Part shown: piece by piece, positions 15,989-24,309 of the stretch | Numbering within the stretch: position 1 is the stretch's first letter | Layout of the letters: each line of letters opens with the position of its first letter | DNA from: CAADGY01 sp900696665 | Lineage (GTDB): Bacteria > Acidobacteriota > Terriglobia > Bryobacterales > Bryobacteraceae | Reading direction: 5' to 3' | Assembly: GCA_035063885.1 (NCBI GenBank) | Contig: JAPSFM010000035.1 | Coordinates: 1-43,043, forward strand | DNA length: 43,043 nucleotides | Notes under the pieces: generated by a model | Told to the model about the DNA's origin: nothing | Seen by the model: the letters and a program-made list of their open reading frames with translations, nothing else | The model's database searches: none | Program-made: the position numbers and the translations under genes

Positions 15989-17119
15989 ATGAAACTAGGA
16001 AAAAAATTTGCGGATTTGAAGGTCAGGCCAAAACTGATCGTTCTGCACAACATTTTCTTCCTGGTGCTGACGTGCGCCATCTATTTCGCGCTGATCCCGC
16101 TTTTTGAGAGAACCGGGACGGGTCCGGACGTAGTGCACGGAGCCAGACTGGTGTTATTTCTTGTGCTCGGCATTGTGTACGTGCTCGCTGTGATTCTGCT
16201 GGAAGCGGTCATCATGCCGCGATACGTGTACCAACCGCTGCAACTCATGCTGCAGGCTGACGAAGCCACGCGACAAGGCGACCGGGAACACGAGTACATC
16301 AGCGACAGCGTCATACCCGGCGATGAGATCGGACATATTATGCGCTCGCGTAACGAAACCGTAAGGCTATTGCGGAGGCACGAAGATGAGTTAGAGGCGG
16401 CGCTGGTCCGGCTGGAAAAGGCCAAGCAAAGCTTGCTTGAGCAGGACCGGCTGGCGAGTCTCGGCTTGATGAGCGCCAGTGTCGCCCACGAATTGAACAC
16501 CCCCATCGCGGTGCTGCAAGGCTCCATTGAAAAGCTGATGGAAACCATCCCTAACGCACAGGCGCAAGAACGGCTTTCCCGAATGCTGCGAGTTGCCAGG
16601 AGACTTCACCGGATTAGCGAGACGCTGCTCGATTTTGCCATCGCACGAACGGATGACATGGGCAGTGTTTCGATACGCCCGTTGTTGGACGAGGCGTGGG
16701 CACTGCTGGCGATCGATGAGAAAGCGTCCGAGGTCTGCTTTCGCAACGGCGTGGACTCGCGACACGCCGTCATCGGGAATGCCGACCGCTTGATCCAGGT
16801 GTTTGTCAATCTGCTTCGCAATTCCCTGTATGCCGTACATTCGTCAGGACACCTGACGGTTTGGTCGCGCGAAGTGGAGAAGGATAGTGCAAACTGGATC
16901 GAGCTGAGTTTTGAAGACGACGGCCCAGGCATTCCCGCCGATCTTCTTCCGAACATTTTCGAAGCATTCGTTTCATCCCGCCTGGATTCGCGCGGCACCG
17001 GGCTGGGCCTGACTGTGGCCGAAGGAATCGTGACGCGGCATGGTGGAACAATCCGCGCCGAGAATCGCGAAGGCGGCGGCGCGACGCTTGTAGTCCTGCT
17101 GCCAGCAGCCAGTATATAA
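15989..17119 (+). CDS. Membrane sensor histidine kinase
   Basis: This encodes 376 residues: two membrane helices (about 16-38 and 52-76) enclosing a very short periplasmic loop, a HAMP-like linker (about 77-130), a coiled coil (130-155), a dimerisation/phosphoacceptor domain with H167 in SVAHELNTPIAV, and a catalytic domain with N box (VNLLRNSLYAV), G1 (DDGPGIP), F box (IFEAF) and G2 (GTGLGL). With little periplasmic sequence, the signal is probably sensed in or at the membrane. It is divergent from the actA relic (53 bp) and, in an ancestral arrangement, may have controlled that respiratory operon. The response regulator at 20722 is the only candidate partner in the window; the pairing is inferred. 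Confidence 0.92.
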   Translation: MKLGKKFADLKVRPKLIVLHNIFFLVLTCAIYFALIPLFERTGTGPDVVHGARLVLFLVLGIVYVLAVILLEAVIMPRYVYQPLQLMLQADEATRQGDREHEYISDSVIPGDEIGHIMRSRNETVRLLRRHEDELEAALVRLEKAKQSLLEQDRLASLGLMSASVAHELNTPIAVLQGSIEKLMETIPNAQAQERLSRMLRVARRLHRISETLLDFAIARTDDMGSVSIRPLLDEAWALLAIDEKASEVCFRNGVDSRHAVIGNADRLIQVFVNLLRNSLYAVHSSGHLTVWSREVEKDSANWIELSFEDDGPGIPADLLPNIFEAFVSSRLDSRGTGLGLTVAEGIVTRHGGTIRAENREGGGATLVVLLPAASI

Positions 17120-17845
17120 CCGTGCCTTGTACGATAATTTGGCAGCCCAACAGGGAGACATAAACCGGCAGTACCTTACCCCGGAAGTCCTTGCTCCTAA
17201 TCGTTGAGCCTCTATCCTGAAACATGATGTTCACGGGTCCGGCCAGTGGACTGACCGCAAACGCTGCGCCATAGCAAAGGGCGATCATGGCGGGCTATTT
17301 CTCACTGTCGGGCGTCATACAGCCCAGGGACCGGATCGTGAAAGCCTCACTCTCATGAACATGGTGAGTGTCATGGTCAACGCCCTCGTCGAATCGCCGG
17401 ACATCCAGATGCAAAGAGCGGCATTAGCGTGTAATCGTTCCGGCGCTGCCCGCGGTTCTACAGGGCGATTCAGGGCAGGATATGTATGCGAGCCAGCCAC
17501 GATGCAACTGCTGCGGGCAGCGGCTTCCCACCCTCCTGCCAGTGTGACCGCGGACACGAGCGCCTCGGCGACTGGCAATAGGGTCGCAGCCTCATGAACC
17601 CGCGCACCGGCTCTCCCGGGATCTGGCTCGCGTGGCCGGCGTGGTACGCGAGATCGTGAAAAGCAGTGTGACGCCCGAGCGGATCTGATGCCAGAGCGTC
17701 ACCCGGCGGACCAGCGCGGCGCGGAACGGCCGGCAGGGAGCGGATAGCGGCGAGAACGCAGCCGCATGGTTGATCTTGCCGCCCGAGTCAAAAACGCAGA
17801 CCCCTGATGAACCGGTGTGCGGATGGAAGCATACGGCGTTACAGT
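17120..17845. other. 726-bp region with no intact gene; probable decayed coding sequence
   Basis: No start-to-stop gene with a recognisable product is found on either strand. On the minus strand about 17288-17090 an open stretch reads like part of a membrane protein (SPLAGPVNIMFQDRGS, FRGKVLPVYVSLLGCQIIVQ, GTVIYWLLAAG) before running antisense into the kinase gene. On the plus strand a short stretch ending at TGA 17686-17688 (DLARVAGVVREIVKSSVTPE) looks like the end of a lost gene. I cannot name either. The region separates the kinase from the TonB receptor and is part of a wider decay zone. Confidence 0.45.
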
Positions 17846-20206
17846 TCAGAACATATACGTCAGCGATACCCACACCCGCCGCGGTTCCTGAAGGTTGTTG
17901 TAGACGCTGGCATAAGTGGTGGCATTGTTGTAAACATATGGCCGGTACGTGAGAAAATCAGTGTTAAGCAAATTGTTGATTGCCGCGTTCAACGTCATGT
18001 GCCTGGTGAGTTGATATCCTCCCCCGAGGTGTGCCATACCATAGCCTTTAAAAGGACCGATCTGATTGGTGGCGGCAATGGCCGTGGCAGCGGCGCCGCG
18101 CGTCCGGTTGCTGCGAGCTTCAATCCGCAGCCACAGATTGAGACGGCTGGTGGCTAGATAGCGGGTGGTGGCATTGTACATGTGCTTGGGGGTATTCACC
18201 AGCGGCCATCCCACATGCGCCCCACTGCGCTGTTCACTTTGCGTGTAGGTATAGTTGTTCATCACCTCCAGGCGGCGCAACAGCCGCAGGCGCATCGCCG
18301 CTTCTACTCCCCGAGTGATCGCCTTGTCCACGTTGATGCTTTGCGAGAACAGATCCACGTTCGGCCAATTTCCGAAGTCAACGCAGCCTGGACGGTTGGG
18401 CGACAGGCGGAAGCTGCAATTCTCCAAGCCTGGCCCCCGGGCGATCTTGTCCTTGAACTGATTGTTGAACGCCGTGACACTCAGGCTCACGCCTTTCAGG
18501 GTCAGTGCCGCGCCGGCCTCAGTGCTGGTGCTCGTCTCCGGCTTCAGACCGGGGCTTCCAATCAACGGAATGGTTCCCTGTCCGCCAAAACCAACGATGC
18601 CGGTAGCCAACTGGTTCAATTGCGGCGTTTTGAAGCCCCGGCTTACCCCGCCCTTCAAGGTCAGCAATGGCGAGACGTTATACACCAGGTACGCCCGCGG
18701 ACTCGTATTCGAGCCAAACGTTGTGTGGTAGTTATAACGGACTCCACCGGTCAGCGCCAGCCTGGGCAGCAGCCGCCACTCATCCTCGGCGAACACGGCG
18801 CTCTGGCTGAAGTGGAACGTTTCCGGCGCCACACCGTCAATCATGTCAGCGCCCCACCATTGGCCACCCACCGAAAGTATGTGCTTCCCCCCGATCTCGC
18901 TGATCAGCTTGGAATCCAGCAGCGTGTTCGTCGCTTCAAGTGCGCGCGGGTCGCCCGCGATCCGGCCGGGCGTGCCCGGCGGGATAGTCCGTCCAACGGT
19001 GTCTGTGGTGTTCCGCGTGAAGCTTGTGTCGATTATCCCGAAACCCAAACGGCCGGTATGGGAGAGCGCGGCCTGCCAGCGCCGGAACTTCAGTTCCTCC
19101 TCGTAGCCGCCCTGAATGCCCACCGTGCCCAACTGCCGGCCGCTATTGTCATAGGCCTGCGACATACCGTCCATGTCGAAGTACAGGTCGTGGTTGGGAT
19201 TGATGATGTAGGACATCCGCCCGCCGAAGTTCTGCACGTCCGCCCGCGTCGGGCTAAGCCCGAAGCTCGTGACCGGCACCGGGTTCCCCACCGCATCCTC
19301 GTACTTCAACGCCGCGGCTTGCCGGCGGAAGGCGCTGCCACGCACGGCCAATCCCAGCCGGTCGGAAAACACCGGGCCCGCGAAATAAAAGTTGCCGTTG
19401 CCCGTATTGCCATAGTCGGTATTGGTTTGCAGCGTGCCATCCAGGGTCACCGATCCGGTCCAGCGCTCTCCCACTCTGCGAGTAATCACGTTCACAACGC
19501 CGCCCATGGCATCGGAACCGTAGAGCGTCGACATTGGACCGCGGACCACCTCGATACGCTCAATTGCGGCCACCGGCGGCATGAAGCTTGTGGCCGTTTC
19601 CCCAAACCCGTTGGGGGTGACGCTTCCGGGCGCGTTCTGGCGCCGTCCGTCGATCAGCATCAGCGTATAGTCGCTCGGCATTCCCCGGACACTGATGGTC
19701 AGCCCTCCCGTCTTGCCGACGTTTTGCCCGACGTCCACACCCTCTACATCGATCAGCGCTTGCGCCAGGTCAGACACTCTCCGCGTTTGAAGTTCCTCCT
19801 GCCGCACAATCGTGACACTCGCCGGCGCGTCACGGACCAACTGTTCGAACCCTCCTGCTGTTACCGTAATCGCACCGGCTACACCAGCCACGGCAAGCTG
19901 GAAATCGTGAACGGCGTGTTCTCCCGCGCTCACCTTCAGTTCGGTGGACAAGGGCGCAAATCCATCCATCCAGACAGCCAACCGGCACGCCCCGGCGGGC
20001 GGCTGCAGCACGTAGCGGCCTTCGAAGCTGGTCTGGGTCTCCAGGCGGACACCGGAACATTCCGCTACCACGACAGCTCCTTGCACCACACTTGATGATG
20101 GATCCGTGATCCGGCCGGTGATTTCGCCCCGTTCTCCAACGGCGGCCGCCACCATCGCGAACATCCCGGGGACGAAAAGCAGTGAACGTAGACACCATGA
20201 AACCAT
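17846..20206 (-). CDS. TonB-dependent outer-membrane receptor with N-terminal carboxypeptidase-like domain
   Basis: This encodes 786 residues from ATG 20206, chosen because GAGGAA precedes it and a signal peptide follows (WCLRSLLFVPGMFAMVAAA); the frame itself is open to 20287. Order: signal peptide; a CarboxypepD_reg-like beta domain (GEITGRITDPSSSVVQGAVV); a plug domain (QTRRVSDLAQALIDVEGVDV, GLTISVRGMPSDYTLMLIDG, IERIEVVRGPMSTLYGSDAM, GGVVNVITR); and a 22-strand barrel ending in a terminal Phe (WVSLTYMF), as required for BamA recognition. The barrel resembles FepA/CirA-type iron-complex receptors, but the ligand is unproven. It appears intact although surrounded by decayed genes, and a Fur fragment lies just upstream. 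Confidence 0.93.
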   Translation of the reverse strand: MVSWCLRSLLFVPGMFAMVAAAVGERGEITGRITDPSSSVVQGAVVVAECSGVRLETQTSFEGRYVLQPPAGACRLAVWMDGFAPLSTELKVSAGEHAVHDFQLAVAGVAGAITVTAGGFEQLVRDAPASVTIVRQEELQTRRVSDLAQALIDVEGVDVGQNVGKTGGLTISVRGMPSDYTLMLIDGRRQNAPGSVTPNGFGETATSFMPPVAAIERIEVVRGPMSTLYGSDAMGGVVNVITRRVGERWTGSVTLDGTLQTNTDYGNTGNGNFYFAGPVFSDRLGLAVRGSAFRRQAAALKYEDAVGNPVPVTSFGLSPTRADVQNFGGRMSYIINPNHDLYFDMDGMSQAYDNSGRQLGTVGIQGGYEEELKFRRWQAALSHTGRLGFGIIDTSFTRNTTDTVGRTIPPGTPGRIAGDPRALEATNTLLDSKLISEIGGKHILSVGGQWWGADMIDGVAPETFHFSQSAVFAEDEWRLLPRLALTGGVRYNYHTTFGSNTSPRAYLVYNVSPLLTLKGGVSRGFKTPQLNQLATGIVGFGGQGTIPLIGSPGLKPETSTSTEAGAALTLKGVSLSVTAFNNQFKDKIARGPGLENCSFRLSPNRPGCVDFGNWPNVDLFSQSINVDKAITRGVEAAMRLRLLRRLEVMNNYTYTQSEQRSGAHVGWPLVNTPKHMYNATTRYLATSRLNLWLRIEARSNRTRGAAATAIAATNQIGPFKGYGMAHLGGGYQLTRHMTLNAAINNLLNTDFLTYRPYVYNNATTYASVYNNLQEPRRVWVSLTYMF

Positions 20207-20239
20207 CTGTCTTCCTCTTCTAGAACGTGACCTATAATT

Positions 20240-20252
20240 GCAAGCAACTTGC
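20240..20252. promoter_or_regulatory. Short palindrome upstream of the TonB receptor
   Basis: GCAAG-CAA-CTTGC is a perfect inverted repeat 34 bp upstream of the receptor start, immediately beside an AT-rich TATAAT-like stretch on the plus strand (20233-20238). It could be an operator. It does not resemble the classical Fur box. Confidence 0.25.
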
Positions 20253-20283
20253 GGTATTACTTTGCGGATGGAACTCTTCGCGC

Positions 20284-20559
20284 TCATTTGCCGGTATCGT
20301 CCGAACCTGGTGATCCGCTAATAGGAGGTACCCGGTCCTTAAAGACATCGATCCGGTAACGGCCAGTTTCCACTTTGCATCCCGTGCCGCCCCGCCCCGA
20401 CGCACAGCAACTCGCGCACCGCCCTCCCGCGTCCAGCCACGCGTTTCGAATGCGAAACCCGGTCTCGCGGGAAATCTCGTCCTTAAGGCGCTTGAATAGA
20501 GGACTTCGGTACTCCTCGATTCGCCCACACTCAAAACACACCAAACGCACATGATCCAT
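20284..20559 (-). pseudogene. Fur family regulator fragment: C-terminal metal/dimerisation domain only
   Basis: From ATG 20559 the frame reads MDHVRLVCFECGRIEEY, SPLFKRLKDEISRETGFRI and GGRCASC. This is the Fur/PerR dimerisation domain with its two structural-zinc Cys-x2-Cys pairs. The winged-helix DNA-binding half (about 80 residues) is missing: the frame upstream is closed by a TAA before 20607, and only about 110 bp remain before the divergent response regulator. The C-terminal tail after CASC is unusual (SGRGGTGCKVETGRYRIDVF). It may be a dead gene or, less likely, a small expressed domain that titrates a full-length Fur paralogue. The receptor gene starts 77 bp downstream on the same strand. 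Confidence 0.65.
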
Positions 20560-20615
20560 GGCAGATCCTGCTCCGTATCTGTGCACGTTTCGCAAGCCGC
20601 AATCCAAGAATGCTT

Positions 20616-20644
20616 ATTACATCCTATCTGCAACTCAGTGTCAA
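20616..20644 (-). promoter_or_regulatory. Near-consensus sigma-70 promoter
   Basis: On the minus strand TTGACA (20644-20639), a 17-bp spacer (20638-20622) and TGTAAT (20621-20616) match 6/6 and 5/6 of the consensus hexamers. Transcription would begin near 20609 and run through the Fur fragment into the TonB receptor. This is the best promoter-like sequence I find in the window. Confidence 0.6.
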
Positions 20645-20721
20645 CTAAAAAACGTCCAGAGGATGATGAAGACTTTTCCACCAACCTGAGTTAGAATGCA
20701 CTGTATCCGGCGAGGGGCTGC

Positions 20722-21372
20722 ATGAAATCCACCACCAAGGCTGAACTGGCCGGGGCCGAGAGCGCTTCCGGTGGCGTCGATGTCGTCATTCTCGACGACG
20801 ATCTCGATTTTCGCAACTATATCGAAGACCTGTTGAAGGACGAAGGGAAATATGCCGTCCGCAGTTACGCGCACCCAGACGACCTGTTTGCCGCATGTGA
20901 AGAACGCCAGCCGGAAATCGTCCTGCTCGACATGAAGATGGGCGAGTTCAAGGGAGAGCACGTGCTGGAGCAGTTACTGGCCCGGTATCCAGAACTGTGT
21001 GTGATCGTGGTGACCGGTTATCCCTCTCTCGAAGATATGAGAGCCACGTTCAAAATGAATGTGTTCGATTATCTCGCGAAGCCCTTTTCGCTAGCCCAGC
21101 TCCGGCAGGTATTGGAAAACGCGATCAACAGCTTCAGGCTGGGACGAATGGCGCACGACCGGCTGAGGGAAAAGCTGGGGCATCGCATCAAGCTGCTCCG
21201 CGTGGAGCGGGACTGGTCATTGAAGGATCTTGCCGGCGCGACCAAACTGAGTATTTCGCAGATCAGTTCCATCGAGCGCGGCGCCCATCTGCCGAGCATC
21301 GAAAGCTTGCTGGCGATCTGCCGGGCGTTCAACAAAAAAGCGTCCGAAGTACTGGCATCCATCGATTTCTGA
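20722..21372 (+). CDS. Response regulator with receiver domain fused to XRE-type helix-turn-helix
   Basis: This encodes 216 residues from ATG 20722 with GAGGGG at 20712-20717. The receiver (about 20-140) has the acidic pair D25/D26 (VILDDDLDF), phosphoacceptor D70 (IVLLDMKMGEF), T98 (VIVVTGYPS) and K120 (YLAKPFS), so it should be phosphorylatable. The output domain (about 152-213) is a Cro/C1-type HTH (IKLLRVERDWSLKDLAGATK, SISQISSIERGAHLPSIESL) instead of the usual OmpR, NarL or NtrC output. The stop directly abuts the stop of the convergent gene (0 bp gap). The sensor kinase at 15989 is a plausible partner. Confidence 0.92.
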   Translation: MKSTTKAELAGAESASGGVDVVILDDDLDFRNYIEDLLKDEGKYAVRSYAHPDDLFAACEERQPEIVLLDMKMGEFKGEHVLEQLLARYPELCVIVVTGYPSLEDMRATFKMNVFDYLAKPFSLAQLRQVLENAINSFRLGRMAHDRLREKLGHRIKLLRVERDWSLKDLAGATKLSISQISSIERGAHLPSIESLLAICRAFNKKASEVLASIDF

Positions 21373-22194
21373 TTAGGGGTTGGGAGGCGCCAGGCGGCGC
21401 ACCCAACCCGCATCGCGGCCGAACACTTCCGCCGCCAGCACACAGCTCTGCTGGAAGTAGATTCCAAGCTTCTTGTCAATGTTTGCGACCGCTGCGATCT
21501 GACGCTCCAGTTGTACGGCATCCTCCGTCGCCAGCGGGCCGCTCCAGGATTTTACTCCGGATTTCATATGGCCGCGCAGAGACTTCAAAACCGCCCTCTC
21601 GACCAGCCCCGAGGCGTCTCGCGGGTGCATTCCGGCGTTCTGCAGGCATCTCGCCGCTGCGACCAGCATCGGTGTAAGTAAGGAACTCGCAAAGGAAGTA
21701 CTCGCCCAGTACAAGTCTTTCCGGCAACGCTTCAGCTCCAGTAGCTTCTGTGGGCCGTAATCCACCAGCCGCTTCAATTCGCGCAGCACCTCCTGGTCAC
21801 CCTCCACGGCCAGGCGGGCCGGCCCGGACGTATCCACCGCCCAGATGGAACCAGCGGAGGCGCCCTGAGCCACCAGATTCTCAAGTTCATCGCTTCCCAT
21901 CCACGAATCGCAAAGCAAGACAGATTTTCCAAGCCAGTTGATATCCGAGCGGGCCAGTTCCTCCACCGTGCAGGCCAGGTTCCGATCGTGCACACAAACC
22001 AGAATAAGGCGGCATTCGTCCAGCTCTTCGTAGCTTTTCACCGCATACCCGGCCTTCAACGCATTCACCATACGACTGGCCAGACGGTAAGACGATGCTT
22101 TAACGGGCCCCAGTTTTCCCGGCAGAAAAGCTGCCACACAACAACGGGTTAGCTGGCCCGATCCAACCAAGCCGATATTCATGGCGCGCTTCAT
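21373..22194 (-). CDS. Rossmann-fold protein with DUF2520-like C-terminal domain
   Basis: This encodes 273 residues. The N-terminus has a dinucleotide-binding turn (NIGLVGSGQLTRC) followed by a Rossmann-like domain, and the C-terminal half is helical with LKSLRGHMKSGVKSWSGPLA, resembling the sgpl-R-D block of DUF2520 proteins, which are related to 6-phosphogluconate dehydrogenase and ProC-like reductases. The usual GxGxxG is GSGQL, so cofactor use is uncertain. Its start overlaps the uvrB stop by 4 bp (ATGA), so it is translationally coupled to uvrB. The function is not known to me. Confidence 0.7.
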   Translation of the reverse strand: MKRAMNIGLVGSGQLTRCCVAAFLPGKLGPVKASSYRLASRMVNALKAGYAVKSYEELDECRLILVCVHDRNLACTVEELARSDINWLGKSVLLCDSWMGSDELENLVAQGASAGSIWAVDTSGPARLAVEGDQEVLRELKRLVDYGPQKLLELKRCRKDLYWASTSFASSLLTPMLVAAARCLQNAGMHPRDASGLVERAVLKSLRGHMKSGVKSWSGPLATEDAVQLERQIAAVANIDKKLGIYFQQSCVLAAEVFGRDAGWVRRLAPPNP

Positions 22195-24173
22195 ACAGGT
22201 TGAGGCGCGCGAAGCGCCTTGATGCGATCGCGCAATTGCGCCGCCTTCTCGAATTCGAACCGTTTGGCGGCCTCTCTCATCTGCTGCTCCAAAGACGCTA
22301 AAAATTCCTCGCGCTGAGCCGGCGTCAGCTCCTGCGCCTCGTCGGACGGTTCGATAGGAACCGTGACATAGTCGGCCTCCGCGATAGCGACAAGGCTCAT
22401 ATCGATGGGCTTGATGATACTCTGCGGTGTAATGCCGTGCTCCTCGTTATAGCCGGTCTGAATCCGGCGGCGGCGGTTCGTCTCACTGATTGCCTGCCGC
22501 ATACTGTCCGTCATCACGTCGGCATACAGGATAGCGGTACCGTTCAAATGCCGGGCCGCACGGCCGATCGTTTGAATCAGCGATCCGGATGAGCGTAGAA
22601 ATCCCTCCTTATCCGCATCGAGAATCGCCACCAGCGACACCTCCGGAAGGTCCAGCCCCTCGCGAAGCAGGTTCACGCCGATTAGAACGTCGAATTCGCC
22701 GCGTCTCAGGTCGCGGAGAATCTTCACCCGGTCCAGCGTGCTCACCTCCGAGTGGAGATAGCTGCAACGCACGCCTGCCTCGGCGTAGTATTCCGCCAGG
22801 TCTTCCGCCATCCGCTTGGTAAGCGTCGTAACCAGAACTCTTTCGTTCGACTCGGCGCGCTTGCGTATTTCATGGAGCAGATCGTCCACCTGCCCCCGTA
22901 TCGGACGGACCTGCACTTCCGGATCCACCAACCCGGTCGGCCTGATAATCTGTTCCACGACCACGCCGGCGGAACGCGTCAACTCATACGGTCCAGGCGT
23001 GGCAGAGACATAAATCGCCTGGTTGACCCGGTTCTCGAATTCTTCAAACGTAAGCGGGCGGTTATCGAGGGCGCTGGGCAGGCGAAATCCGAACGCCACC
23101 AGCGTCTCCTTTCTCGAACGGTCGCCATGGTACATGCCCCGCAATTGCGGAATGGTTTGATGGCTCTCGTCGATGAACACCAGAGCATCGTGCGGCAGGT
23201 AATCGAGCAAAGTCGGCGGAGCTTCCCCAGGCAGACGTCCTGAAAAATGACGGGAATAGTTCTCGATCCCATGACAGTAACCAATCTGCCGGATCATCTC
23301 CAGGTCAAACATCGTCCTCTGGTACAGGCGCTGGGCCTCAATCACCTTGCCCTGTTTTTCCAGTTCATTCCGCCACCAGTCCAGCTCCGCCTCTATGGTG
23401 CGGATAGCGGCATCCCGGGCCTCCGGGGTCATAACATAGTGGGTCTTGGGATAAATGGGAAGCCGGACGTAGGTTTGGCGAACCTGGCCGAGGACGGGAT
23501 CGATCTGAGACAGAGATTCGATTTCATCCCCCCATAATTCGATGCGGTAGGCGTAATCGTCGTAGGTGGGATAGACCTCGATCACATCACCGCGCACGCG
23601 GAACGTTCCGCGCCGGAAGTCGTAATCGTTACGCTCATACAGGATCTCGACCAGCCGCTGCAAAATCTTTTGGCGCGAAATTTTCTGCCCCTTTTCGAGC
23701 ATCAGCAGCATGCCATAATAGGCCTCCGGTGAACCGAGGCCGTATATGCAACTCACACTCGCGACAATGACGCAGTCGCGGCGCTCAAACAGGGACTTGG
23801 TAGCCGATAGCCGCAGCTTGTCCAACTCGTCGTTAATGGTGGCTTCCTTTTCGATATACACATCGCCCGAAGGGATGTAGGCTTCCGGCTGATAGTAATC
23901 GTAGTAGCTGACGAAGTACTCGACGGCGTTGGAGGGAAAGAAGGAACGGAACTCATGAAAGAGTTGCGCGGCCAGCGTCTTGTTGTGGGCGAGAACCAGC
24001 GCCGGCTTGCCGATGCGCTCGATAACCTTCGCCATGGTGAAGGTCTTTCCCGACCCGGTGACGCCGAGGAGAACCTGGTGCCGCTCGCGGTCGAGAACGC
24101 CCCTCACAAGCTGTTCGATTGCGGCTTCCTGATCTCCCCGGGGACGATAATCGACGACGAGATGAAAGCCCAT
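22191..24173 (-). CDS. uvrB: Excinuclease ABC subunit UvrB
   Basis: This encodes 660 residues from ATG 24173 (MGFHLVVDYRPRGDQ); an in-frame GTG at 24182 would add three. UvrB is the damage-verifying helicase-like subunit of nucleotide excision repair. Visible motifs: Walker A GVTGSGKTFTMAK, the beta-hairpin region with VSYYDYYQPEAYIPSGDVYI, the Walker B region with DEXH-like VFIDESHQT, motif V/VI IGVNLLREGLDLPEVSLVAI and QTIGRAARHLNG, and a C-terminal UVR (UvrC-binding) motif FEFEKAAQLRDRIKAL. Complete and of normal length. A UvrA/UvrC gene is not in the window. Confidence 0.98.
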   Translation of the reverse strand: MGFHLVVDYRPRGDQEAAIEQLVRGVLDRERHQVLLGVTGSGKTFTMAKVIERIGKPALVLAHNKTLAAQLFHEFRSFFPSNAVEYFVSYYDYYQPEAYIPSGDVYIEKEATINDELDKLRLSATKSLFERRDCVIVASVSCIYGLGSPEAYYGMLLMLEKGQKISRQKILQRLVEILYERNDYDFRRGTFRVRGDVIEVYPTYDDYAYRIELWGDEIESLSQIDPVLGQVRQTYVRLPIYPKTHYVMTPEARDAAIRTIEAELDWWRNELEKQGKVIEAQRLYQRTMFDLEMIRQIGYCHGIENYSRHFSGRLPGEAPPTLLDYLPHDALVFIDESHQTIPQLRGMYHGDRSRKETLVAFGFRLPSALDNRPLTFEEFENRVNQAIYVSATPGPYELTRSAGVVVEQIIRPTGLVDPEVQVRPIRGQVDDLLHEIRKRAESNERVLVTTLTKRMAEDLAEYYAEAGVRCSYLHSEVSTLDRVKILRDLRRGEFDVLIGVNLLREGLDLPEVSLVAILDADKEGFLRSSGSLIQTIGRAARHLNGTAILYADVMTDSMRQAISETNRRRRIQTGYNEEHGITPQSIIKPIDMSLVAIAEADYVTVPIEPSDEAQELTPAQREEFLASLEQQMREAAKRFEFEKAAQLRDRIKALRAPQPV

Positions 24174-24309
24174 GCTATCCACTCTAGCGCAGGGCCGGAA
24201 GGCGCCACCGGCCTCGCCTCAACCGGTAGCCTGTGCCCAATTCCAAGCTTTGCGATGCCTTTCATCGGCGTAGCGTGGAAGAAAGGAGTAACCCGAGGCG
24301 TCCGCCACG

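Noticed and set aside
18182..20095. Long open frame of 637 codons on the plus strand opposite the TonB receptor
   Set aside because: It is antisense to a clearly recognisable receptor; its translation is rich in His/Arg with no motif, as expected for a shadow frame in GC-rich DNA.
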